Source of the DNA: Vulcanimicrobiota bacterium | GTDB lineage: Bacteria; Eremiobacterota; Eremiobacteria; Baltobacterales; Baltobacteraceae | Length of the DNA: 6,272 bases | Assembly (NCBI GenBank): GCA_030042755.1 | Contig: JASHZC010000107.1 | Coordinates: forward strand, 1 to 6,272 | Direction: 5' to 3' | Shown here: piece by piece, positions 1 to 6,249 of the stretch | How positions within the stretch are numbered: position 1 is the stretch's first letter | Layout: every line of letters starts with the position of its first letter | Notes under the pieces: generated by a model | Told to the model about the DNA's origin: nothing | What the model saw: only the letters and a program-made list of their open reading frames with translations | Databases searched by the model: none | Program-made: the position numbers and the translations under genes

Positions 1-701
1 GCCGGAGTGCCTACGGCCAGAACCTTTCCGCGATTGAGCACCATGATACGCTGCGCGAGCGAGAGCACGACGCGCATGTTATGCTCCACGAAGAGCACGG
101 TCAGACCGAGCTCGCTGTGGAGCTTACGAATCACCTCGATCACGCGAGCGGTTTCGGAATGCGCGAGACCCGCCATCGGTTCGTCGAGCATAACGAACAC
201 GGGATCGGTCGAGAGGCTCATGGCGATCTCACACAAGCGTTGACTTCCGTGGGCAAGTTCGGCAACCGGGCGACGCGCCGACGCGCGCAGATTGACGAAC
301 TCCAACAAGCGCTCGATTTTCTCATCGATCTCTTTGCGCTTTGCTGCGCCTACCGGTTGAAAACGGAATGCCAAATTCTCCGCGCTCGTGATGCCTACCA
401 GCAGATTGTCGTAGACCGAAAGGTTTGGAAAGATGCTGGACGTTTGGAACGTGCGGCCCATTCCCATCGCGATCCGTCGATACGCCGGTGCGCGCGTGAT
501 GTCGACTCCCTTGAATTGCACGCTGCCCTGATCGGGGAAATAGAACCCGGAAAGCGCGTTGAAGAGCGTCGATTTCCCGGCGCCGTTCGGGCCGATGATC
601 GCATGAATCGATCCCGCTTCGATCGACAGCGACACATCTTCAACGGCACGCACGCCGCCGAAATGCTTGACGATGCCCTTGGCTTCGAACAACGCACCCA
701 C
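1..701 (-). CDS. livG: LivG-type ABC transporter ATP-binding protein (partial, 3' end outside window)
   Basis: This is the cytoplasmic ATPase that drives a branched-chain amino acid/amide (HAAT) importer. The 233 visible residues contain every nucleotide-binding element in order: Walker A GPNGAGKST (37-45), Q-loop around TFQ (84-86), signature LAHGSQ (149-154), Walker B VFVMLDE (168-174), a D-loop AGL (177-179) and the H-loop histidine in VEHN (H207). LivG proteins run to about 250-260 residues, so only some 20 C-terminal residues are cut off by the left edge. The start is a GTG whose G is the last base of the upstream livM stop (TAGTG). A GGGAG ribosome-binding site lies 8 bases upstream (710-714), which favours this start over an in-frame TTG four codons in. 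LivG assignment rather than LivF rests on the position right after livM and the long insert after the Q-loop. The true substrate is unknown. Confidence 0.95.
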   Translation of the reverse strand, partial: MGALFEAKGIVKHFGGVRAVEDVSLSIEAGSIHAIIGPNGAGKSTLFNALSGFYFPDQGSVQFKGVDITRAPAYRRIAMGMGRTFQTSSIFPNLSVYDNLLVGITSAENLAFRFQPVGAAKRKEIDEKIERLLEFVNLRASARRPVAELAHGSQRLCEIAMSLSTDPVFVMLDEPMAGLAHSETARVIEVIRKLHSELGLTVLFVEHNMRVVLSLAQRIMVLNRGKVLAVGTP

Positions 702-1714
702 TACGTCGTCTCCCGTTCTTGCAGCGGTTGCACGGGAACCGCGTCGGAGACTTCAAACGGCTCAGGCGTCCCGCGTTTGCCGAGCGCGTCAAGCGCCGTG
801 CCCAGAATGCCCTTCGGGAAGCCGAGCACGCAAACGACGAAAAGCGCGCCGAGTGGTATCTGCCACCACGGCACAGCGGTTGAGAGGATGTCGTTCCCGA
901 TCACAAAGATCAGCGCGCCGATGAAGGGCCCGAAAATCGTCCCGCTTCCGCCCAGGATCGTCATCAGCACGATGTTCCCCGACTGATGCCAGTCGAGCAG
1001 CAACGGATACGCAAACATGATCGATAGACCGTAGCACGCGCCCGCCAAACCTTCGACGGTCGCTGAGATCAGGAGCGCGACGAAGATGAATCGATCGGTG
1101 TTCAATCCGAGATAGCGTGCCCGCGTCTCGTTCTCTTTGATCGCCACCAACGTCCGTCCGAACGGCGATCGAATGAGGAGCCAGAACCCGATCACGACCA
1201 GCAAGAAAAAAGCGAGCATTGCGTAGTAGAACGTTTCGTCCTTGAGGCTGGCACCCAGAAATTCAACCGGCGGTCGCGCGAAATTCATTCCGTCTTCGCC
1301 GCCCGTTATGTCGGTAAGGCGATACGCGATGAAGTAAAAGACCTGTCCGAACGCGATCATCAGGAGCGCAAAATAGATCCCGCGCCGTCGCAACAAGAAC
1401 GGCCCGATGAGCAACGCGCCTACGAGCGACGCCAGCATGCCGAGCACGACCGACGTGATAAATCCGACGTGCCAATATTGGATCGACAGCCCGGCTCCAT
1501 ACGCGCCCAGGCCAAAGAATGCTGCGTTACCGAACGGCAGCACGCCGGTATAGCCGATGAGCAGGTTCACCGCCATGGCGGCGATCGCAAAGAGCAAGAC
1601 CTCAGTGCAAATAGAGATCGCGAGATGAACGTGCGGTGCGATCTGGGGCGTGAAAATCAGCAGAAGCAAGAGCAGCGCAACGGCAATCATGCCGCCGCGT
1701 TGGGGCGATTTCAT
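701..1714 (-). CDS. livM: LivM-type branched-chain amino acid/amide ABC transporter permease
   Basis: This inner-membrane permease forms half of the HAAT importer channel. The 337-residue protein is strongly hydrophobic, with helices visible at about 10-25, 32-52, 62-80, 86-106, 113-131, 163-181, 208-233, 248-273 and 285-300. Family hallmarks are NLLIGYTGVLPFGNAAFFGLG (50-70), the cytoplasmic ATPase-coupling segment RSPFGRTLVAIKENETRAR (182-200) followed by LGLN (202-205), the late GGSGTIFGPFIGA segment (255-267) and the closing FPKGILG (299-305). Length and motif order are normal for LivM. The ATG overlaps the livH stop by four bases (ATGA), so translation is probably coupled. A modest AGAGGG site (1724-1729) sits 9 bases upstream inside livH. 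The C-terminal tail of about 25 residues is hydrophilic and not recognisable. Assignment to family is secure; the solute moved is not. Confidence 0.95.
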   Translation of the reverse strand: MKSPQRGGMIAVALLLLLLIFTPQIAPHVHLAISICTEVLLFAIAAMAVNLLIGYTGVLPFGNAAFFGLGAYGAGLSIQYWHVGFITSVVLGMLASLVGALLIGPFLLRRRGIYFALLMIAFGQVFYFIAYRLTDITGGEDGMNFARPPVEFLGASLKDETFYYAMLAFFLLVVIGFWLLIRSPFGRTLVAIKENETRARYLGLNTDRFIFVALLISATVEGLAGACYGLSIMFAYPLLLDWHQSGNIVLMTILGGSGTIFGPFIGALIFVIGNDILSTAVPWWQIPLGALFVVCVLGFPKGILGTALDALGKRGTPEPFEVSDAVPVQPLQERETT

Positions 1715-2580
1715 CCGAAGATGCCCTCTTCGCCGAAGAGACCGCGCGGTCGAATGAGCAGGATCACCGCCATCAACACGTACATCGCGATTTCGTTCGC
1801 GGCCGGAATATAGAGCGTCGTGACGCTGATCGTGAGCCCGATCAACAACCCGCCCGCAACGGCACCGAATATGCTGCCCATTCCTCCGACGATCACCGTA
1901 ACGAAGGCCGGCATGAGCAGCGCGTTACCGCTTTGCGGGTTGAGCCCAAGCAAACCGGCAGCCAACACGCCTGCAATGCCGGCAATCAAAATTCCGAGGC
2001 CAAAATTGATCATGTAGAGCACTTGCGTGTTGGTACCCAGCGCGGCGATCATCTCGTGGTCTTGCACGGCCGCTCGCAGGCGTAACCCGATGCGCGTCCG
2101 CTGCAAGAAGAGCACGAGCGCGATGATGATGACCAGCAGTACACCCGCGATGAAGAGACGGAAGGTCGGGAATTCGGTGAACCCCAGAGATACCGTCCCA
2201 TTTAATGACGACGGCGGTGAGAACGGAACGCCGTTCGTTCCCCAGATGAGCCGGTACGTCTCTTCAGCGATCAGCGACAGACCGAACGTCAAGAGCAAAC
2301 TATAGACGGGGTCGCGGCGATAGAGCGGACGTATCAACGTTCGCTCCATCGCAACGCCCACAATGAGGGTTAGAATCGGCGCGACCGCCAGCGCGAACCA
2401 AAAGCTCGTGCCGGCGCCCACCATCGCAAAGGCGAGATACCCGGCAAGGGTCATGAAGGATCCGTGCGCCATGTTGATCGTGCCCGTCAAATTCATAATT
2501 AATGAAAGACCGATGGCAACGACCGCATAGAACGCGCCCAGGATCAAGCCATTGAAGATTTCGGGGGCGACGTGCGCCAT
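1711..2580 (-). CDS. livH: LivH-type branched-chain amino acid/amide ABC transporter permease
   Basis: This is the second inner-membrane permease of the importer and partner of LivM. It is 289 residues long, normal for LivH, with helices at about 8-30, 40-55, 60-78, 93-110, 140-160, 188-213, 222-250 and 262-277. Diagnostic segments are FNGLILGAFYAVVAIGLSL (9-27), the INMAHGSF motif (35-42), the coupling loop RTRIGLRLRAAVQDHEMIAALG (161-182) that docks on the ATPase, IVGGMGSIFGAVAGG (230-244) and the conserved end LLIRPRGLFG (274-283). The ATG at 2580 follows a GGGAGG ribosome-binding site (2593-2598) by 12 bases, slightly long. Only 19 bases separate it from the binding-protein stop, so both are likely on one transcript, although two stem-loops lie just upstream. 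The stop overlaps the livM start as ATGA. Confidence 0.95.
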   Translation of the reverse strand: MAHVAPEIFNGLILGAFYAVVAIGLSLIMNLTGTINMAHGSFMTLAGYLAFAMVGAGTSFWFALAVAPILTLIVGVAMERTLIRPLYRRDPVYSLLLTFGLSLIAEETYRLIWGTNGVPFSPPSSLNGTVSLGFTEFPTFRLFIAGVLLVIIIALVLFLQRTRIGLRLRAAVQDHEMIAALGTNTQVLYMINFGLGILIAGIAGVLAAGLLGLNPQSGNALLMPAFVTVIVGGMGSIFGAVAGGLLIGLTISVTTLYIPAANEIAMYVLMAVILLIRPRGLFGEEGIFG

Positions 2581-2599
2581 GTGGTTATCCGGCCTCCCG

Positions 2600-3874
2600 T
2601 TAGCTCGGCCAGTTCATCGTGCAAACCGCTCTCTTTTGCGAGACGGTTTGTTCGATATCTTCAGGTTCTTGCCGGTCGACGATGTCGAAGATATCGTACC
2701 TGTCGCTCGGCGTGCCCGCGGCTCGAATCGCGCCCAGCCACATCGGCCACATCAGCTGGTGATCGACCTCACGGTAATATCCGGATCCTTCCCAAATCGA
2801 ATGGAACTTGACGCCTTGCAGCGCCCTGGCCATCTTCGCCGCGTCCGTCGACTTGGCTTCGTTGATCGTCCATAGCAAACGATCCATCGTAATGTATCCG
2901 AAGGCACTGCGCGCCGTCGGCGGCGTGTTGTACTTCGCGCGGTACTTGGCAACAAAGTCGTCCGCGAGTTTGTTCCCGGATCCGATCACGCTTCCGCCCT
3001 TGTAGTACCACTCGACGCCCCAGTAGCCAACTCGAGCCGTAGTCGGAAGCGCCCAGACGGCCTCAAGCTCGACTTGCGGCCCGCCGATCGGGACCTTGCC
3101 GACGATGCCGTACTGTGTCGTCTGCTTTAAGCAGTTGACGAAATCGTCGCCTTGCACGAGTACGAGCAAAAGATCGGGTTTTGCCGCGAGTACTTTCGTA
3201 AGATACGGGCTGAAATCGGTCGTGCCCAGCGGCGTGAGATCTTCACCGACGAACTGCACGCCGATGCGCTTGCCGATGTCGTGATAGCCCTCCTGCAGCG
3301 CGTGTCCGAACGCGTAGTCGGGAATGATCATGTACCACTTCTTGCCGAATTTCTTGGCAAGCGAAAAACCGGTGGCGTGCGTTTCCATCCACGTACTGTG
3401 GCACGTGCGGAACGTACTGTACTTGCAGCTCGCTCCGGTGACGGCGTCGGCGTGGCCGCCTGAGTCGATGAAGAACGTATTGAGCGCGTTAGCCGCACCG
3501 CTAATCGCGAGAGATACCGAACTGTTGATCGAGCCCATGATGACGGGGCATTTTTCAACCAAAATGAGCTTACGCGTTTTCTCAACCGCGTTGCCCGGAT
3601 TATTGTTGTTGTCTTCCTTAGCTACGGCGACTTGCGTACCGCCCATGACGCCGCCACGCGCGTTCCACTCGTCCATAGCCATCTGCGCGCCCTGCGTTTC
3701 GCTAACCGCGTACGCCGCGTAGACACCGGTGTATTCGTAGTTCAGCCCGACGGTGAGCGTATCGGCCGCGAGTGCGCGGCTTGGAAGAATTGCGGGGAAG
3801 CCGGTAACAAGTCCAGCCGACGTGATGGCTGCGGTCGTCAGAAAGGACTTGCGATCCAGATTGACATCCGACAT
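2600..3874 (-). CDS. HAAT-family ABC transporter substrate-binding protein (LivK-like)
   Basis: This exported binding protein delivers the ligand to the LivH/LivM channel. The ATG at 3874 is chosen because a perfect AAGGAG lies 6 bases upstream (3881-3886) and an export signal follows at once: charged n-region with DRKSFL (7-12), a hydrophobic stretch (about 13-30) and an ALA-A cleavage site near 36/37. An upstream in-frame ATG at 3940 would add 22 residues without a signal-like character. The mature part begins TVGLNYEYTGVYAAY (41-55) and shows the Peripla_BP_6 two-lobe pattern: a serine-rich ligand loop SINSSVSLA (115-123), SGGHAD (138-143), the hinge-side PDYAFG (185-190) and LTPLGTTDFSPYL (213-225). 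Total length of 424 residues is typical. C150 and C158 are close enough to form a disulfide. DRK instead of RR makes Tat export uncertain. Ligand could be an amino acid, amide, urea or other small solute; sequence alone does not decide. Confidence 0.93.
   Translation of the reverse strand: MSDVNLDRKSFLTTAAITSAGLVTGFPAILPSRALAADTLTVGLNYEYTGVYAAYAVSETQGAQMAMDEWNARGGVMGGTQVAVAKEDNNNNPGNAVEKTRKLILVEKCPVIMGSINSSVSLAISGAANALNTFFIDSGGHADAVTGASCKYSTFRTCHSTWMETHATGFSLAKKFGKKWYMIIPDYAFGHALQEGYHDIGKRIGVQFVGEDLTPLGTTDFSPYLTKVLAAKPDLLLVLVQGDDFVNCLKQTTQYGIVGKVPIGGPQVELEAVWALPTTARVGYWGVEWYYKGGSVIGSGNKLADDFVAKYRAKYNTPPTARSAFGYITMDRLLWTINEAKSTDAAKMARALQGVKFHSIWEGSGYYREVDHQLMWPMWLGAIRAAGTPSDRYDIFDIVDRQEPEDIEQTVSQKRAVCTMNWPS
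2622..2650 (-). other. Stem-loop in the 3' end of the binding-protein gene (proximal to livH)
   Basis: Arms CAAACCG (2622-2628) and CGGTTTG (2644-2650) pair perfectly. They continue inward with TCTC (2630-2633) and GAGA (2640-2643) around a 6-base loop, leaving a single bulged base at 2629. That gives 11 base pairs. In the transcript the structure ends 19 bases before the stop codon of the binding-protein gene and about 40 bases before the livH start. No U-tract follows, so it is not a standard terminator. A role in mRNA stability, processing or attenuation is inference. Confidence 0.5.
2653..2696 (-). other. Second stem-loop in tandem, 3' end of the binding-protein gene
   Basis: Arms CGATATCTTC (2653-2662) and GAAGATATCG (2687-2696) form a perfect 10-bp inverted repeat with a 24-base loop, two bases away from the neighbouring stem-loop. 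Part of the match arises because GATATC, encoding Asp-Ile twice, is itself palindromic, so coding constraint may explain some of it. The two structures lie back to back between the abundant-product gene (binding protein) and the permease genes. Confidence 0.4.
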
Positions 3875-3880
3875 TTCGTT

Positions 3881-3886
3881 CTCCTT
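3881..3886 (-). promoter_or_regulatory. Ribosome-binding site of the substrate-binding protein gene
   Basis: AAGGAG read on the minus strand, 6 bases before the ATG at 3874. It is the strongest ribosome-binding site in the window and decides the start of this gene against the upstream ATG at 3940. A strong site fits the need for high binding-protein output. Confidence 0.8.
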
Positions 3887-3921
3887 AAACGGCGCCGCGA
3901 GGCGGGCGCAATAGAAGTGGA

Positions 3922-3957
3922 GGAATTGCCCTCCGTGCACTTCGTTCCTGGAATTGC
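3922..3957. repeat. Direct repeat GGAATTGC, 28-bp period
   Basis: Two exact copies of GGAATTGC occur at 3922-3929 and 3950-3957, in the leader between the candidate promoter and the start of the binding-protein gene. On the transcribed strand they read GCAATTCC. They could be a protein-binding site pair or chance; flanking bases do not match. Confidence 0.4.
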
Positions 3958-3982
3958 ATGCCTAGCGCGTACTTTGTATATC
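3954..3982 (+). promoter_or_regulatory. Weak candidate promoter for the secreted-protein gene
   Basis: TTGCAT (3954-3959) and TATATC (3977-3982) resemble sigma70 -35 and -10 boxes with a 17-base spacer. The match is partial (3 or 4 of 6 in each box). A start site near 3989 would give a leader of about 45 bases to the ATG at 4034, and would make the GTG at 3992 almost leaderless. The -10 box overlaps the opposing candidate on the other strand. Confidence 0.25.
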
Positions 3983-3988
3983 TAGCGC
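3962..3988. repeat. Direct repeat CTAGCGC, 20-bp period (operator-like)
   Basis: Exact heptamers at 3962-3968 and 3982-3988 are 20 bases apart, which places them on roughly the same face of the DNA helix. They bracket the overlapping -10 candidates of the divergent promoters. Such an arrangement suits a dimeric regulator, but no regulator gene is visible here and binding is inferred. Confidence 0.4.
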
Positions 3989-4000
3989 ACCGTGACTCAA
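3973..4000 (-). promoter_or_regulatory. Weak candidate promoter for the transporter operon
   Basis: On the minus strand TTGAGT (3995-4000) and TACAAA (3973-3978) match sigma70 boxes at 4 of 6 positions each, with a 16-base spacer. The predicted start near 3966 leaves a leader of about 90 bases containing both GGAATTGC repeats. Its -10 box shares bases with the opposing candidate, so the two promoters could not easily be used at once. Confidence 0.25.
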
Positions 4001-4033
4001 GTACTCGGTCATTTTCCGCAGAACGTAGCGAGG

Positions 4034-4771
4034 ATGAAAGCGCTGACAGTTGCGGTGCTGTCGCTCGTCGTGACGGCGCTGCCGATGATGGTGTGGGCGC
4101 AAAATGCGCTCAATGCGCCGACCACGGGCGCACAGTCGCCGGTGACGATCAATAGCTGCGGGCCGATCATTCACAATAACACGGCTCCACAGCCGTCGCC
4201 GACGCCGATTCCGTGGGTCCAGTCCAGCTCCGGCATGCGCATCGTTTTCACCAACGAATCGAACAAGGTCGCCGACCTGGTCAACTTCCAGGTGCGGGCC
4301 AACGGCGTCCAGTTCGTCATTCGCGACGTCGGGACGTTCTCTCCGGGCGTCACCATCGACCACCGATTCAGTAACGGTGCGGGTCAGGCATACGTTCTTC
4401 CGGCTTTCATTCCGCCGGACGTGCAGTGCAGCGTGCTCTCGATCCGCTTCGTCGACCGCAGCGTGTGGCCGGCCACGTCCGAGCAATCACCGGCGACCGC
4501 TCCCGAAGGCACCGCGACGCTCTCCGCCAACCCTGCCGCGATCGTCGTATCGCGTGACGCCGATTCGGCGCTCGTCATGATCTCGAGCACGGCGCTCGTC
4601 GCGGGATTCAACGAACGCGATACGTGCAGTGGAGTCGCCGCCGTCTATATTAGCGCGACCGGACAGACCTCGGCCGTGTACTCGATCAAGCCGATTGGAC
4701 CCGGCACGTGCTCGGTTCGCGTCACCGACGAAGCCGGGCGCAGCATCACCATTCCGATTACGGTTCAGTGA
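4034..4771 (+). CDS. Secreted hypothetical protein with C-terminal Ig-like domain
   Basis: I do not recognise a characterised function. With the ATG at 4034 the 245-residue product opens with a clean signal peptide: MKALT, a hydrophobic core to about residue 20, and a likely cut after WA (22). A Pro/Thr/Ser-rich linker (about 28-65) follows. A beta-rich domain spans about 68-145 with FTNESN (72-77), VNFQV (83-87), the turn RDVGTFSPG (97-105) and RFVD (138-141). A second domain (160-245) has the alternating pattern and ending typical of bacterial Ig-like folds (GTCSVRVTDEAG, then ITIPITV). The four cysteines are C42, C132, C198 and C226; C198-C226 inside the Ig-like domain and C42-C132 are plausible disulfides. 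No catalytic motif is visible. A GTG at 3992 would add 14 residues ahead of the signal peptide and is less likely, though the site before 4034 is weak (AGCGAGG adjoining the ATG). A cell-surface or adhesion role is a guess. Confidence 0.8.
   Translation: MKALTVAVLSLVVTALPMMVWAQNALNAPTTGAQSPVTINSCGPIIHNNTAPQPSPTPIPWVQSSSGMRIVFTNESNKVADLVNFQVRANGVQFVIRDVGTFSPGVTIDHRFSNGAGQAYVLPAFIPPDVQCSVLSIRFVDRSVWPATSEQSPATAPEGTATLSANPAAIVVSRDADSALVMISSTALVAGFNERDTCSGVAAVYISATGQTSAVYSIKPIGPGTCSVRVTDEAGRSITIPITVQ
4765..4771. other. Overlapping convergent stop codons
   Basis: The 7 bases TCAGTGA carry the plus-strand TGA of the secreted-protein gene (4769-4771) and, on the minus strand, the TGA of the phosphatase gene (4765-4767). 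The genes overlap here tail to tail, leaving no intergenic space for a terminator, so the transcripts probably overlap too. Confidence 0.9.
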
Positions 4772-6249
4772 GCAAAGGCTAGCGTCAAGCGGGTCCGTTC
4801 GAAGGTCGAGGTAATCTCGAGATCCTTCGCACAGGACCGCATCATGGGAATTCCGCGGCCGCGGTCGTCTTGCGAGGGCGCGTTACGCCAATGCCCGTTG
4901 CTCTCAACAACGACCGAGAGGTCGCCTCCGGCATCCCCGATTTCAATCGTGAACGTCGTGTCCACGCTGTTGTCTCCATGCTCTATTGCATTCGCGACGG
5001 CTTCGCCAACGGCCACGATCACGTTGAACGCCTCTTCCTCTCCGAGGCCTACGCGGTCTGCGTAGGCACCGATGGCCGTTCGAGCGAGCCGCGCCGAACT
5101 CGGCACCGCACTAAACGTGTACCGCTCGAGCGGTGCGGCCGCCGTGTCGAGGCGGTGCAACACCAGCGTGGCGCAGTCGTCGATGCTTGGGCCGGCGCCG
5201 ATGATCCGGTCGTGCAACTCATTCGCGCTTTGCGAGCCCTTAGCGGCCATCGACTCCAAGACGGCAATCAGTCGCTGTTCGCCGGCCACGACATCGCGTT
5301 TATGTTCGATCAGACCGTCCGTATAGAAGTAGCACGTCGTTCCGGGCGGGATCGTGATCGTGCGTTCGGCCGAGGCGGCCGGCATGCCCAACCCAAGCAA
5401 TAGCCCGCCGCCCGGCAGAGGATACGCATCACCTTTGGGTGTCACCAGAATCGGCGGCGGATGTCCGGCGCACGAATACCGCAGCACGCTCGTCTGCGGA
5501 TCGTAGATCCCTACGATCGCGGATGCGACGCCGGTGTCTTGCGAGCTTGCCATGCTTTCGACGGCATCCAATAACGCGGAAGGCGATGCGTTGGTGGCCG
5601 CTGCCGCACGGATCGCGCGCCTGATCTCGCTCATCGCGACGGCGGCTTCTAGTCCATGTCCGGTGACGTCTCCGACGGAAATGCCGACCGTGCCGTTACC
5701 GATGTCGAACACGTCGTACCAATCACCGCCGATTTCGGCCTCGACGCTCGCCGGTCGATATGCCGCATCGAAGCGCGTTCCATCGATCTGGATCAGCTGT
5801 TCCGGCAACATCGCGCGCTGCAATCGGTCCGAGACGCGGTGATGATGCACCAGTTGGACGGATTGGGAGATGGCGCTCGATAAAATCGCCGACACCGCGT
5901 CGCAGATCTCGGGATTCGGCTCGCTCAGCGACGGGGGACTCGTGCCGAGAACGACCGCACCGATGATGCGTCCGTCGATTGCGAGTGTTTGATAGAGAAG
6001 CCTCGCCAATCCGGCTTCACGCGCGCGCTCGGCATACAGGTCGTCAAATGGAACGCTGCGCAGGCTCTCGTACGCTCCAATTGCCGCCGTGGCAAACGCA
6101 ACGGGCGGCCCGGGTACGTCGCGCAGATACACCGCGCACAGATCCGCAAACGCGGCAGCGCACAACCGTGCGACTTGCTCGATAATCGAAGCCTGTGAAT
6201 TCGCAGCCGGTCGAAGTATGCGCTCTACTTTGTCAACGCCTTCGATCAT
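4765..6249 (-). CDS. GAF-SpoIIE/PP2C phosphatase fused to RsbW-like ATPase domain
   Basis: This is a cytoplasmic signalling protein that joins a serine phosphatase and an anti-sigma-factor kinase-like domain in one chain. Residues about 15-135 look like a GAF sensor domain (VARLCAAAFADLCAVYL, then GRIIGAVVLG). After a linker helix (RLQRAMLPEQL, 142-152), the PP2C/SpoIIE domain covers about 155-368. It has its metal-binding aspartates in place: GGDWYD (D176, D179), GDVTGHG (D194), FYTDG (D311) and DDCATLVL (D357/D358). Residues about 378-494 form a GHKL ATPase like RsbW/SpoIIAB, with N-box EAVANAIEH (E416, N420, H424) and G-box DRGRGIPMM (462-470). Both catalytic halves look intact. In known systems the phosphatase dephosphorylates a STAS antagonist that the kinase phosphorylates; no STAS or sigma gene is in view. 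The ATG at 6249 lacks a clear ribosome-binding site and the frame has no stop up to the right edge, so the protein may start further upstream. Confidence 0.92.
   Translation of the reverse strand: MIEGVDKVERILRPAANSQASIIEQVARLCAAAFADLCAVYLRDVPGPPVAFATAAIGAYESLRSVPFDDLYAERAREAGLARLLYQTLAIDGRIIGAVVLGTSPPSLSEPNPEICDAVSAILSSAISQSVQLVHHHRVSDRLQRAMLPEQLIQIDGTRFDAAYRPASVEAEIGGDWYDVFDIGNGTVGISVGDVTGHGLEAAVAMSEIRRAIRAAAATNASPSALLDAVESMASSQDTGVASAIVGIYDPQTSVLRYSCAGHPPPILVTPKGDAYPLPGGGLLLGLGMPAASAERTITIPPGTTCYFYTDGLIEHKRDVVAGEQRLIAVLESMAAKGSQSANELHDRIIGAGPSIDDCATLVLHRLDTAAAPLERYTFSAVPSSARLARTAIGAYADRVGLGEEEAFNVIVAVGEAVANAIEHGDNSVDTTFTIEIGDAGGDLSVVVESNGHWRNAPSQDDRGRGIPMMRSCAKDLEITSTFERTRLTLAFAH
4800..4829. 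terminator. Hairpin near the convergent gene ends, possible weak terminator
   Basis: CGAAGG (4800-4805) plus TCGAG (4806-4810) pair with CTCGA (4816-4820) and CCTTCG (4824-4829), with a 5-base loop and a 3-base bulge, giving 11 base pairs. It starts 29 bases after the secreted-protein stop and lies within the last codons of the opposing phosphatase gene. No T-tract follows in either direction, so intrinsic termination is doubtful; it could instead protect a 3' end. Confidence 0.3.

Noticed and set aside
240..257. Alanine in place of the serine of the ABC signature (LAHGSQ) in LivG
   Set aside because: LivG-family signatures are naturally divergent and, as I recall, E. coli LivG also has Leu-Ala at this point, so it does not indicate a defective ATPase.
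395..697. Minus-strand 100-codon open frame inside livG
   Set aside because: It is an out-of-frame shadow; the frame starting with GTG at 701 carries Walker A, the signature motif, Walker B and the H-loop.
81..986. Long plus-strand open frame (301 codons) opposite livG and livM
   Set aside because: It is antisense to two genes with unmistakable family motifs, its translation is rich in Arg/His with no recognisable domain, and long shadow frames are expected in GC-rich coding DNA.
3875..3940. Upstream ATG adding 22 residues to the binding protein
   Set aside because: The added residues would bury the export signal, and the strong AAGGAG site is correctly placed only for the ATG at 3874.
3992..4033. 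GTG start adding 14 residues to the secreted protein
   Set aside because: The ATG at 4034 begins exactly at a typical signal peptide. The GTG is kept only as an alternative because a weak promoter would place it near the transcript start.
3962..4486. Minus-strand open frame of 174 codons opposite the secreted-protein gene
   Set aside because: Its product is Arg/His/Asp-rich low-information sequence, while the plus-strand frame has a signal peptide and a beta-domain pattern.
4814..4823. Perfect palindrome ATCTCGAGAT
   Set aside because: A 10-base palindrome inside coding sequence is not unusual by itself, and it partly belongs to the hairpin already listed.
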